64,000 bases of DNA from Lentisalinibacter orientalis (GTDB taxonomy: Bacteria > Pseudomonadota > Gammaproteobacteria > Steroidobacterales > Woeseiaceae). Numbering within the stretch: position 1 is the stretch's first letter; every line of letters starts with the position of its first letter. The stretch spans positions 1,798,001 to 1,862,000 of the forward strand of contig NZ_JAPDRJ010000001.1 in NCBI RefSeq assembly GCF_040706535.1. Reading direction: 5' to 3'. This document shows, one piece after another, positions 34,825 to 42,711 of the stretch. A model generated the notes under the pieces. It was not told where the DNA came from and made no database searches. It saw only the letters and a program-made list of their open reading frames with translations. The translations under genes were made by a program, and so were the position numbers.

Positions 34825-35573
34825 GAGCCTTCCAGCAGGAATGCGAACGGCGGGTCGATGACCCCCGCGAGCACGGCGATGGTGACGACGCCGACGACCA
34901 GCACGCCCCAGAAGATCAGCTGTTCCAGACGGTAGAGCGTGCGCCGGCTCAGCCAGCGGTCGGCGCCCCACTTCACGAACAGCCGGTACAGCCCGACGGC
35001 GAGGTGGAAGGTGACGGCCAGCACCAGCGCGGCGTACAGCACCCACAGGCCCGCGCGGACGCGCTCCATGGACACGGCGGCCTCGATGCCGCGAATCTCG
35101 CCGTACAGCGGCGTGAAGACGTCCATCACCACCAGCACCAGGTGGAAGCTGCCGAGCACCAGGATGATCATCCCGGTGCGCACCTGCCAGATCCACAGCA
35201 TGGATTCGACGTGCGGGCGGAAGGCCTCGCCGCCCACGGCGCCGGACTCGCGCAGCCCTTTCGCCAGCGTCATCATGCGCTTGCGCTCGGCGAGCTGGGC
35301 CGGGATCTTGCGGCTGGCCATGACGGCGTGGACGAGGAACAGCACGATGACGCCGATGACCGTCGGCTGTGCGATCCAGAACTCCTCGAGCAGGGTGGCT
35401 ATCTCGTCATAGGCGACGGTGCCGAACAGGATCGAGGCCTCGAACGTCATGTGGCCGAACATGAACAGCGCCAGGGCGAGACCGGTGGCGCCGCTGGCGA
35501 TCTCGTAGCGCAGCTGGGAACGGGCTTCGCGCCCGGGGTCGCGGACCCCGCCTGTCAGTGTGGTCGATTTCAA
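34821..35573 (-). CDS. frdC: Di-heme cytochrome b subunit of fumarate reductase (type B)
   Basis: 250 residues, five predicted membrane helices. His residues suited to two haem b groups lie in successive helices: LFMFGHMTFE, LFLVHAVMAS, LGSFHLVLVV and AVTFHLAVGLY. This is the single-subunit, di-heme anchor of type B enzymes, which use menaquinone. The start is uncertain. A TTG at 35573 with GGGAGG eight bases upstream is preferred; another TTG at 35624 would add 17 residues. No ATG lies in a suitable place. Confidence 0.85.
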   Translation of the reverse strand: MKSTTLTGGVRDPGREARSQLRYEIASGATGLALALFMFGHMTFEASILFGTVAYDEIATLLEEFWIAQPTVIGVIVLFLVHAVMASRKIPAQLAERKRMMTLAKGLRESGAVGGEAFRPHVESMLWIWQVRTGMIILVLGSFHLVLVVMDVFTPLYGEIRGIEAAVSMERVRAGLWVLYAALVLAVTFHLAVGLYRLFVKWGADRWLSRRTLYRLEQLIFWGVLVVGVVTIAVLAGVIDPPFAFLLEGS

Positions 35574-35642
35574 ATGAAGAGCCTCCCTCGCGCCGTTTAT
35601 CCCGATACGACCCGCGAGGGTCAATACGTAGGTTCCGGCACC

Positions 35643-37127
35643 TCAGCCGGTGCGCAGGCGGGCCCGCTGCTCGGCTGCCTCGGCCCGGCGCGCCAACTCC
35701 CGCGTGGTGCCGCGGAACAGGAACAGGTGGGCGGGCAACAGGGCGTACCAGTACATGAGGCCCCATACGCCGGCCGGGTGCCAGTAGGCGGTCATCCGCA
35801 CTCGGCTGCCGGTCTCCGTGGCCCCGATCTCGAATTCCAGCACGCCGCCGCCGGGGGCGCGCATCTCCATCAGCAGCGTCAGGCGCTCCCGAGGGATCAG
35901 GCCGATCACGCGCCAGCCGTCGAACACGTCGCCCACTCTGAGCTGGGTGGGATGCCGCCGCCGCCGGCGCATCGACGTGCCGCCCACCATCCAGTCCAGC
36001 AGACGCCGGAGCCACCACAGCCAGTTGGCGTAGAAGAAGTCGCCGCGCCGCCCGATCAGCAGTACCTGCCGCCACAGGGTTTCCACCTGGGCCGTGGAGT
36101 CGGCGACGCCCGTGGCGCGCTTGGCGTAATAGGCGTAATCCGGATTCCACTCCCGGCAGGCGAGCGAGCCCTCCACCCAGCGGCCTTCCACCGTGTGGGT
36201 CTGCTCGGCCTCCAGCGCCGCCTCCGCGGCTTCGCGGAAAGTGAGCAGGCGCTGGGGGATGAGCTCGCGGATGGCCGCGTCTTCGGCAATGTAGTCGTGG
36301 GACAGCCCCTCGATCAGCGCCGCTGCGATCTTCGTGGGGACCGCGGTGATGAGCCGCAGCCAGTAGCTGGAAAGCCGGGTGGTCAGCACCGGCAGCGTGA
36401 CGATGCGTATGCGCTTGCCACGGATGTCCGCATAGGTGCGCATCATCTCCTCGTAGGTGCAGATCTCCGGGCCGCCCACCTCGAAGACCGGGTGGTGGTC
36501 CACTTCCGCCTCGGCCACGCCGATGAGATAGGTCAGCAGGTTCTCCAGCGCGATGGGGGTCGAGCGGGAGGCCACCCAGCGCGGCGTCACCATCACCGGC
36601 AGGTGATTGACCAGGTCGCGCATCACCTCCCAGGCGGCCGAGCCCGGCCCCACGATCATGGGCGCGCGGATCTCCACCACCCGGCAGGCGGCGGTGCGCA
36701 GGATCTCGCCCGTATCCAGCCGCGCCTGCAGGTGCCGGGACTTCGGCTTCTCCGGCGCGAGCCCGCCGAGATAGACGATGCGTTCGACGCCCGCCGCGTC
36801 GGCTGCGGCGACCATGTTGTGCGCGCCGCGCCGCTCCAGTTCGGCGAAATCGCCGCCGGCCGCCATCAGGTGCACCAGATAGAACACCACGTCCGCGCCC
36901 TCGACGGCACGGCGCAGCGATTCCGGGTCGAGCACGTCCGCGGCCATCAGTTCGACGCCGTGCCAGCCGCGCGCGGCCAGCACGTCCGTGTTGCGGGAGG
37001 TGGCGCGCACGCTCCAGCCCTCCGCGTGCAGGCGCGGCACGAGGTTCGTGCCGATATAGCCGCTGGCCCCGATGACCACCGCCCTGCGTCCGGGTGGCTG
37101 CCGCTGCTGATTCGTTTCCTGATCCAT
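35643..37127 (-). CDS. SDR-family NAD(P)-binding protein with C-terminal DUF2867-like domain (paralogue)
   Basis: 494 residues, the same architecture as the protein at 12463-13965. The Rossmann start is AVVIGASGYIGTNLVPRL. Shared signatures along its length include VVFYLVHLMAAGGDF, PMIVGPGSAAWEV, RSTPIALENLLTY, LSSYWLRLITAVPT, RWVEGSLACREWNP and YWHPAGVWGLMYWYA. Ten bases separate it from the kinase-like gene upstream, so the two are probably co-transcribed. The function is unknown, and no substrate can be read from the neighbours. Confidence 0.83.
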   Translation of the reverse strand: MDQETNQQRQPPGRRAVVIGASGYIGTNLVPRLHAEGWSVRATSRNTDVLAARGWHGVELMAADVLDPESLRRAVEGADVVFYLVHLMAAGGDFAELERRGAHNMVAAADAAGVERIVYLGGLAPEKPKSRHLQARLDTGEILRTAACRVVEIRAPMIVGPGSAAWEVMRDLVNHLPVMVTPRWVASRSTPIALENLLTYLIGVAEAEVDHHPVFEVGGPEICTYEEMMRTYADIRGKRIRIVTLPVLTTRLSSYWLRLITAVPTKIAAALIEGLSHDYIAEDAAIRELIPQRLLTFREAAEAALEAEQTHTVEGRWVEGSLACREWNPDYAYYAKRATGVADSTAQVETLWRQVLLIGRRGDFFYANWLWWLRRLLDWMVGGTSMRRRRRHPTQLRVGDVFDGWRVIGLIPRERLTLLMEMRAPGGGVLEFEIGATETGSRVRMTAYWHPAGVWGLMYWYALLPAHLFLFRGTTRELARRAEAAEQRARLRTG

Positions 37128-37137
37128 GCCGCCTAGT

Positions 37138-38712
37138 CTAGCGTTCCCTGCGCCTCGTGATGCGCCGTTCGACCGCGCTGGCCAGGCGCTGTTCGTGATC
37201 CGGCGACTGTGTGTCGACGACCAGCACGTGGTCCATCTCCTCCGCCGTCGGCGGCTCCAGGGCGCCGAGCTGGCCGCGCATGACGGCGACGCCGGCCTCG
37301 GAGGCCTCCCGGCTTTCCCGGCTGCGCGCGGTGAGGCGGCGCTCCAGCTCGGCTTCGTCCGCCGTGCAGTGGACGATCAGCAGCGGCAGACCGTGCCGCG
37401 CGGCGAGCTGCCGGAAAGGCTCCCGGCGCTGCTGCTCGATGAAGGTCGCGTCCACCACCACCGGCAGTCCGGCGCACAGCAGATTGTCGGCCAGTCCGGC
37501 CAGCCGCTCGAATACCCGGTCGCTGGTCCCGGCCCGGTAGAGTTCGTCCTCCAGGCCTTCCGCGGCGCTGTCGGCGTCCGGCGCCAGTCCGAACAGCCGC
37601 TTGCGCTCCACGTCGGAGCGCAGGCGGATGGCCGAGAACCGCGCCGCCAGCGCCTCTGCGACCGTCGACTTGCCGCTGCCGGAGACGCCCATCATCAGGC
37701 ACAGGAAGCCGGGCAAGCGCCGCCGGCCCGCCGCGGCCAGCGCGAGGTAGCGCCGGTAGGTTGCCAGGTCGGGCTCCCCGTCGGCGGCGGCCAGCGCCGA
37801 GTAGAGGCTGATCTTGGCCCGCACCATGGCCAGGTAGACGTCATAGAAGGCGTGCAGGGCGAGGCCGGCGTAGTCGCCGGTGTACTCGAGCCAGGTGTTC
37901 AGCGCCCGGTTGGCCAGGCCGGGCAGCTCCCGGCTGTCGAGGTCCATGACCACGAAGCCGATCTCGCACTGGATGTCGATGAGGCGGAAGTCCGGGTTGA
38001 ATTCGATGCAGTCGAAGGCGAGCACGCGGTCTTCGGTCAGCACGATGTTGTCCAGGTGCAGATCGCCGTGGCATTCGCGCACGAAGCCGTCGGCCAGGCG
38101 TTGCTGCATGAGTGGCTGGATGCGGTCGAAGTCCGCAAGCGCCGCTTCCTCGAGCTCCCGCAGCACCCGCCGGTCCGCCTCCGGCGGCAGGGCGTCGTCG
38201 ATCTGGCGGAAGTTCTGCCGGGCGGCGGCGAAGATGGCGGCCGGCGTGCCCGGGCCGTCCGGCGCGTCCGGGCGGACGGGCTCCAGAGCGTTGTGGAACC
38301 CGGCGATGGTACGCCCGATGTCGCGGCAGCGAGCCGGCGTGAGCCGGCCCTCGGCGGCCATGCGGCTGGCCAGGCGCCGCTGGTCGAACTGGCGCATGCG
38401 CACGGCGTAATCGATCACCTCGCCGGCGCCGCCGATCGCCGCCCCGCCATCGTCTGCGGTGATCTCGGCCACGTCCAGGTAGAGCTCCGGGGCCAGGCGG
38501 CGGTTCAGGCGCAGCTCCTCGCGGCAGAAATGCCCACGGGATTCCAGGCTGGAGAAGTCGAGGAAGCCCATCTCCACCGGCTTCTTGATCTTGTAGGCGT
38601 AATCCCCGGTCAGGATCACCCAGGAGATGTGGGTTTCGATCAGCCGCAGGTCCCCGACCGGGTGCGGGAACGCTCCGGGGCGCAGGAGTTCTCTGACCTG
38701 GGCGCCATCCAT
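37138..38712 (-). CDS. Fused phosphotransferase-like and P-loop ATPase protein
   Basis: 524 residues. The N-terminal half (to about 330) is an aminoglycoside-phosphotransferase-like kinase domain: YAYKIKKPVEMGFLDFSS holds the ATP-site Lys, HGDLHLDNIVL is the catalytic loop and FDCIEFNPDFRLIDI the metal-binding Asp segment. The C-terminal half (from about 340) is a small-kinase P-loop domain with MMGVSGSGKST. This fusion is widespread in proteobacteria and usually called bifunctional aminoglycoside phosphotransferase/ATP-binding protein. The true substrate is unknown, and antibiotic resistance should not be assumed. Direct repeats lie just upstream of the start. Confidence 0.88.
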   Translation of the reverse strand: MDGAQVRELLRPGAFPHPVGDLRLIETHISWVILTGDYAYKIKKPVEMGFLDFSSLESRGHFCREELRLNRRLAPELYLDVAEITADDGGAAIGGAGEVIDYAVRMRQFDQRRLASRMAAEGRLTPARCRDIGRTIAGFHNALEPVRPDAPDGPGTPAAIFAAARQNFRQIDDALPPEADRRVLRELEEAALADFDRIQPLMQQRLADGFVRECHGDLHLDNIVLTEDRVLAFDCIEFNPDFRLIDIQCEIGFVVMDLDSRELPGLANRALNTWLEYTGDYAGLALHAFYDVYLAMVRAKISLYSALAAADGEPDLATYRRYLALAAAGRRRLPGFLCLMMGVSGSGKSTVAEALAARFSAIRLRSDVERKRLFGLAPDADSAAEGLEDELYRAGTSDRVFERLAGLADNLLCAGLPVVVDATFIEQQRREPFRQLAARHGLPLLIVHCTADEAELERRLTARSRESREASEAGVAVMRGQLGALEPPTAEEMDHVLVVDTQSPDHEQRLASAVERRITRRRER

Positions 38713-38721
38713 GTCGATATC

Positions 38722-38779
38722 GTCCGTAGCGAGGGTCCGTAGCGAGGGTCCGTAGCGAGGGTCCGTAGCGAGGGTCCGT
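38722..38779. repeat. 13-bp tandem repeat upstream of the kinase-fusion gene
   Basis: Four exact copies of GTCCGTAGCGAGG run from 38722 to 38773, then a partial GTCCGT. The array occupies the middle of the 101-bp gap between the NTF2-like gene and the kinase-fusion gene, ten bases from the latter's ATG. Confidence 0.93.
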
Positions 38780-38813
38780 CGGCAGGGTCTCCGGCGGCCG
38801 GTCCGCCGGTGCT

Positions 38814-39188
38814 TCAGTCAGCGTACAGCGGATTCAGGTCGGCGTAGATGCTGTAGCGGTGGATCAGCCCGTCGCTCAGCACGAACACGTTGCAGAACGG
38901 CAGGGTGATCTCGCTGCCGTCGAGGCGGCGATAGGTGACCGAGCCCTCGCAGACGACGCTGTCCTCGTCCTGCCAGGTGCGGTGCAGGCGATGGCTGAGC
39001 CCGGCGATCGTGGTGAAGAACCCGGCTGTCGCCTCGCGGATTTCGGCGTGCCCCCGGAGCGGCGCGGCTGCGCCGAAGCGGTAGGTGCAGTCCGACGTCA
39101 TGAACTGCACGAAGGCGTCCGCGTCGGTGTCGTCTATGGTGCGGAACAGTTGCTCCAGCCAGTCGGCGAGGTCGTCTGCGTATCTCAT
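38814..39188 (-). CDS. SnoaL/NTF2-like small protein
   Basis: 124 residues with the cone-shaped NTF2-like pattern: an N-terminal helix pair (DDLADWLEQLFRTIDD), then FVQFMTSDCTYRFGAAAPLRGHAEIREA and alternating strands to RYSIYADLNPLYAD. Typical SnoaL-like proteins bind or act on small hydrophobic compounds; no substrate is evident. The start at MRYADD (39188) gives the normal family length. An upstream in-frame extension lacks conserved character. It may be the first gene of the three-gene minus-strand group that continues with the kinase fusion. Confidence 0.78.
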   Translation of the reverse strand: MRYADDLADWLEQLFRTIDDTDADAFVQFMTSDCTYRFGAAAPLRGHAEIREATAGFFTTIAGLSHRLHRTWQDEDSVVCEGSVTYRRLDGSEITLPFCNVFVLSDGLIHRYSIYADLNPLYAD

Positions 39189-39242
39189 GGTGGGCGGTTT
39201 CCTCGTGTTTCGCGCCGTGGCCGGGCCCGCGGCCGGCCGCAT

Positions 39243-39404
39243 GTGGCGATTCTGCCACAGGAGGTTTCCGGGGTGTGCGATTCCGCACGCTGTGCACCGT
39301 GTCACGGTCGCAACAGCTATAGGTATATCCCGGTATGAAAGCGGCAGTACCCATCTGTTAGAACTGACGCGCTAAACCAGTAGTTGGCACGCATTCGTGT
39401 GCCA
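39243..39404 (+). promoter_or_regulatory. Regulatory region of the mtr-like operon with three perfect inverted repeats
   Basis: Upstream of the decaheme gene are TGTGGC-N6-GCCACA (39242-39259), GTGCG-N4-CGCAC (39275-39288) and TGGCAC-N8-GTGCCA (39385-39404). Between them, TGTG-N8-CACG at 39291-39306 resembles a CRP-type site, with a TATATC hexamer at 39324-39329 that could be a -10. Regulator assignment is inference. Confidence 0.4.
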
Positions 39405-39431
39405 CTCAATGCAGCATAGGGGACGGTAGCG

Positions 39432-41681
39432 ATGAAAGGCATCAAAAGCACTGCAAACCGCCTTGCAGTCATCCTGTTCTCGGCATTCCTGATGTGGGGA
39501 TGCGAGGGCGACGACGGCTCGCCCGGTCCGCAGGGACCGGCAGGTGAACCCGGGATCCCGGGACCGCCGGGGCCGCCGGCTCCGCCGTCTTCCAATACGG
39601 TGCCTGTCGACACCGCCGAGCGGATCAATATCGAGGTCACCGAGGTCACCGTCCCCGCGGGCGGCGGCGCGCCCACCGTGGAGCTGCGCCTCACCGACGA
39701 CCTGACCCGGGGCCTCACGGGACTGCCGGCCGGCGACATCCGCTTCGTGCTGGCACAGCTGTCACCGCCGCCGGCGGGCAGCGGCGAGTCCGCCGAGTGG
39801 CAGAGCTACGTGACCCGCGACGACGGCGGCGTCACAGATGTCCAGGCCACGACCGAGACGGCGACGGCGGGCACGTTCACCGACAACAGCGACGGCACCT
39901 ATACCTATACGTTCGCGCAGGCGCTGACCGCCTATCCGGCCGGCCCGGCCTTCGATGCCACCAAGACCCATCGTCTCGGCGTCGAGATCCGCGGGCAGGC
40001 GCCGATCTCGACCAACGGCATCTACAACTTCGTGCCGGCGGGCGGCGCGCCCACCTTCACCTACGACGTGGTGGACAACGACACCTGCAACGCCTGCCAC
40101 GACGTGCTGGAGTTCCACGGCGGTCCCCGCACCGACGTGCCCTACTGCGTGACCTGCCACAACCCGTCCTCGCTCGACGGCAACACCGGTAACTCGGTGG
40201 ACATGAAGGTCATGATTCATAACATCCACGTCGGCCGTGACGGCTATGTGGTGGTCGGTTTCGGCGGCACGGTGTACGACTACTCGAACATCGAGTTCAC
40301 CCAGGACGTGCGCAACTGCCAGACCTGCCACGAGGAGAGCGATGCGGATACGCCCGACGCCAGCAACTGGCGTCAGGTCGCCAACCGCGCCGCCTGCGGC
40401 ACCTGCCATTACGATGTGGACGGCGCCGGTGACGGCGACGACCAGTGGGCGATCGAGGAGGGCGAGCATCCGCCGGGCATCAGCTTCACGGACGATTCCC
40501 AGTGCCTGGCCTGCCATGGCCCCAACTCGAACACGACGAACCCTGACGGCGAGCTCGTACGCACGGCCGAGATCCACAGGATTCCGTCGCTCGAGGCGAG
40601 CCAGGACTTCGTCTATAACATCGTCGACGCGCGTAACGTGGTGACGGGCGGGCTGGTCGAGGTCGACTTCTCGGTTACCGACCCGAGTGGCACCCCGTAC
40701 GACCTGGCCAACGACCCGGCCTTCACGACCTGCGCAGGCGGCGCGAGCCGTCTCGCCATCGCGATCGGCTGGACGACGGACGACTTCGACAACCAGGACA
40801 ACGGCGTCGAGAACGCCGAGCCGATCTCCATCAACGCGCTGGTCGCCTGCGGCGGCAGCGCCACCGACCCGGACGGTGACGGTGTCTATACCGTGACCTC
40901 GCCGACGGCGATCCCGGCCGGTCTCGGCGGCTCGGAGACCATCGCCGTGGCACTGGAAGGCCATCCGGCCGGCGATCTCGACGGCGACGGTGTGTTCTCC
41001 GATCGCATCGCGGTCACCAATGCCATCGAGTACTTCGGCATCGACGGTGCCGACGCGGTGCCGCGTCGCAACGCCGTCGCCATCGAGAAGTGCGATGAGT
41101 GCCACAAGCAGCTGTCGTTGCACGGCAATAACCGCACCGACAAGCCGGAAGTCTGCGCCGTCTGCCACAACCCGAATGCCACCGACATACCGGTGCGGGT
41201 TGCCGGCACGGAGTGCGAGACGGTACTCGGCCTGGATGACGAGACCATCGACATGAAGTACATGGTGCACGCCATCCACGCGGGCAATACCGGTATCTGC
41301 GGTTTCCGCAGTTCGGCGCACCCGTACTTCGACGTGGTCTACCCGGGCAGGCTGAACAACTGCGAGGGCTGCCACGAGCCGGGTGCCTACTATCCGGTGG
41401 ATCCGGGCGAGATCCTGGGTACGACGGTCGATGCCAACGACCCGACGACCCCGGCCGACGACCGGGTGATCTCGCCGAACACGGCGGTCTGCTCCAGCTG
41501 CCACGCGAGCGATCTGGCTCGCGAGCACATGGTGCAGAACGGCGGCGACTTCAACGCGACGAAGGCGGCGGATTCCTCGCTGATCTCCTCCGGCGTCGAG
41601 ACCTGCAACGTCTGCCACGGCCCCGGCCGTTCGGCTGACGTGGCCGAGGTCCACGGCGTCGGCGAGTTCCAGTTCAACTGA
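39432..41681 (+). CDS. Outer-surface decaheme c-type cytochrome (OmcA/MtrC family) lipoprotein
   Basis: 749 residues. Ten CxxCH haem sites are present: five between residues about 219 and 361 (CNACH, CVTCH, CQTCH, CGTCH, CLACH) and five after about 550 (CDECH, CAVCH, CEGCH, CSSCH, CNVCH). They are split by a beta-rich domain, as in MtrC/OmcA pentahaem halves. The signal peptide ends LMWGC, so Cys24 is probably lipidated, though the lipobox is imperfect. Directly after it lie seven Gly-X-Y triplets (residues 29-49), a collagen-like spacer. The next two genes encode its expected partners, so the protein is probably the terminal reductase for extracellular acceptors. Confidence 0.92.
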   Translation: MKGIKSTANRLAVILFSAFLMWGCEGDDGSPGPQGPAGEPGIPGPPGPPAPPSSNTVPVDTAERINIEVTEVTVPAGGGAPTVELRLTDDLTRGLTGLPAGDIRFVLAQLSPPPAGSGESAEWQSYVTRDDGGVTDVQATTETATAGTFTDNSDGTYTYTFAQALTAYPAGPAFDATKTHRLGVEIRGQAPISTNGIYNFVPAGGAPTFTYDVVDNDTCNACHDVLEFHGGPRTDVPYCVTCHNPSSLDGNTGNSVDMKVMIHNIHVGRDGYVVVGFGGTVYDYSNIEFTQDVRNCQTCHEESDADTPDASNWRQVANRAACGTCHYDVDGAGDGDDQWAIEEGEHPPGISFTDDSQCLACHGPNSNTTNPDGELVRTAEIHRIPSLEASQDFVYNIVDARNVVTGGLVEVDFSVTDPSGTPYDLANDPAFTTCAGGASRLAIAIGWTTDDFDNQDNGVENAEPISINALVACGGSATDPDGDGVYTVTSPTAIPAGLGGSETIAVALEGHPAGDLDGDGVFSDRIAVTNAIEYFGIDGADAVPRRNAVAIEKCDECHKQLSLHGNNRTDKPEVCAVCHNPNATDIPVRVAGTECETVLGLDDETIDMKYMVHAIHAGNTGICGFRSSAHPYFDVVYPGRLNNCEGCHEPGAYYPVDPGEILGTTVDANDPTTPADDRVISPNTAVCSSCHASDLAREHMVQNGGDFNATKAADSSLISSGVETCNVCHGPGRSADVAEVHGVGEFQFN

Positions 41682-41687
41682 CGGAGC

Positions 41688-41713
41688 GGGGGCGTCCGGT
41701 GACGGGCGCCCCC
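41688..41713 (+). other. Intercistronic hairpin after the decaheme lipoprotein gene
   Basis: GGGGGCG (41688-41694) pairs perfectly with CGCCCCC (41707-41713) across a 12-base loop, seven bases after the stop codon. No U-run follows, so it is more likely an mRNA-stabilising or attenuating structure than a full terminator. Confidence 0.5.
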
Positions 41714-41765
41714 TGATCCCGATGCCCGCTGCCCTCGCAACCCGCAGCCGCAGAGACGTAACGCA

Positions 41766-42707
41766 ATGAAAGCATCCATCCTCATCCGCCTGGCCGTTCT
41801 CGGCACGGTACTGGCGTTCCCGTCGCTAGCGTCCGCGCAGGACGAAGCCGGCGCCGAACCCGAATACAGCCGCGACGGCGCCGATACCTGTCTCAGGTGT
41901 CACCGCGACCAGGAGACCCTGGGTGTGTTCCGCACGCCCCACGGCGTGCCCACCGACGAGCGCAGCCCGTTCGGCCACAACCAGCTCCAGTGCGAGGCCT
42001 GCCACGGTCCCGGCGGGGAGCACACCGGACGCGTGCGCCGGGGCGACCCGCGCCCGCCGGTGGTCTACTTCGGCTCCGACGAGAAGGCCGCGCCGGTGGA
42101 GAAGCAGAACGCCATGTGCCTGAGCTGCCACGAATCCACGGTACCCGTCACCTGGCACGGTACGCCCCACGACGCCAACGAGGTGGCCTGCGCGGACTGC
42201 CACAGCTCGCACAAGCCGGACGACCCGGTGCTCGCAACGTCCTCCCAGGCGCAGGTGTGCTACGACTGCCACCGCACCCAGGAGATCGCGGCGATGAAGC
42301 CCTACGCCCACCCGGTGGACGAGGGCAAGATGGACTGCAGCTCCTGCCACAGCCCCCACGGCACCACGGCCGAGCTGCAGATGGCGCGCCAGACGGTGAA
42401 CGACACCTGCTGGCAGTGCCATGCGGAGACCCGCGGCCCGTTCATCTGGGAGCATGCGCCGGTGTCCGAGGACTGCACCAACTGCCACGAGCCCCACGGC
42501 TCGAGCCACCCGGGCATGCTCAGCCTGCGCGGGCCGATGCTCTGCCAGAGCTGCCATTCCCAGGCCGGCCATCCCAGCGTGACGAGCACGCCGGACGGTC
42601 TGCCGGGCGGCACACCTTCACGCCTGCTGCTGGGCCAGAACTGTCTGAACTGCCACACCCAGGTGCACGGTTCCAATCATCCTTCGGGATCCAAGTTGAT
42701 GCGGTGA
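41766..42707 (+). CDS. Periplasmic decaheme c-type cytochrome (MtrA/DmsE family)
   Basis: 313 residues. The signal peptide ends SLASA before QDEAG. Ten CxxCH motifs are evenly spread: CLRCH, CEACH, CLSCH, CADCH, CYDCH, CSSCH, CWQCH, CTNCH, CQSCH and CLNCH. Distal His ligands recur as SPHG, EPHGSSH and HGSNH, typical of MtrA/PioA/DmsE haem wires. It would sit inside the beta-barrel encoded next and pass electrons from the periplasm to the outer-surface cytochrome. It is 84 bp downstream of the decaheme lipoprotein gene and four bases upstream of the barrel gene. Confidence 0.94.
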   Translation: MKASILIRLAVLGTVLAFPSLASAQDEAGAEPEYSRDGADTCLRCHRDQETLGVFRTPHGVPTDERSPFGHNQLQCEACHGPGGEHTGRVRRGDPRPPVVYFGSDEKAAPVEKQNAMCLSCHESTVPVTWHGTPHDANEVACADCHSSHKPDDPVLATSSQAQVCYDCHRTQEIAAMKPYAHPVDEGKMDCSSCHSPHGTTAELQMARQTVNDTCWQCHAETRGPFIWEHAPVSEDCTNCHEPHGSSHPGMLSLRGPMLCQSCHSQAGHPSVTSTPDGLPGGTPSRLLLGQNCLNCHTQVHGSNHPSGSKLMR

Positions 42708-42711
42708 CGTG

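Noticed and set aside
37138..38712. Aminoglycoside resistance gene.
   Set aside because: The phosphotransferase-like fold is fused to a P-loop domain, as in a widespread housekeeping-type family. Nothing indicates drug specificity or a resistance island.
38722..38779. 13-bp repeats considered as iterons of a replication origin.
   Set aside because: No rep or dnaA gene, no AT-rich region and a clear chromosomal gene context.
39385..39404. Possible sigma-54 promoter (TGGCACG) upstream of the decaheme gene.
   Set aside because: The -12 GC element is three bases too far from the -24 GG. The sequence is better explained as a perfect inverted repeat.
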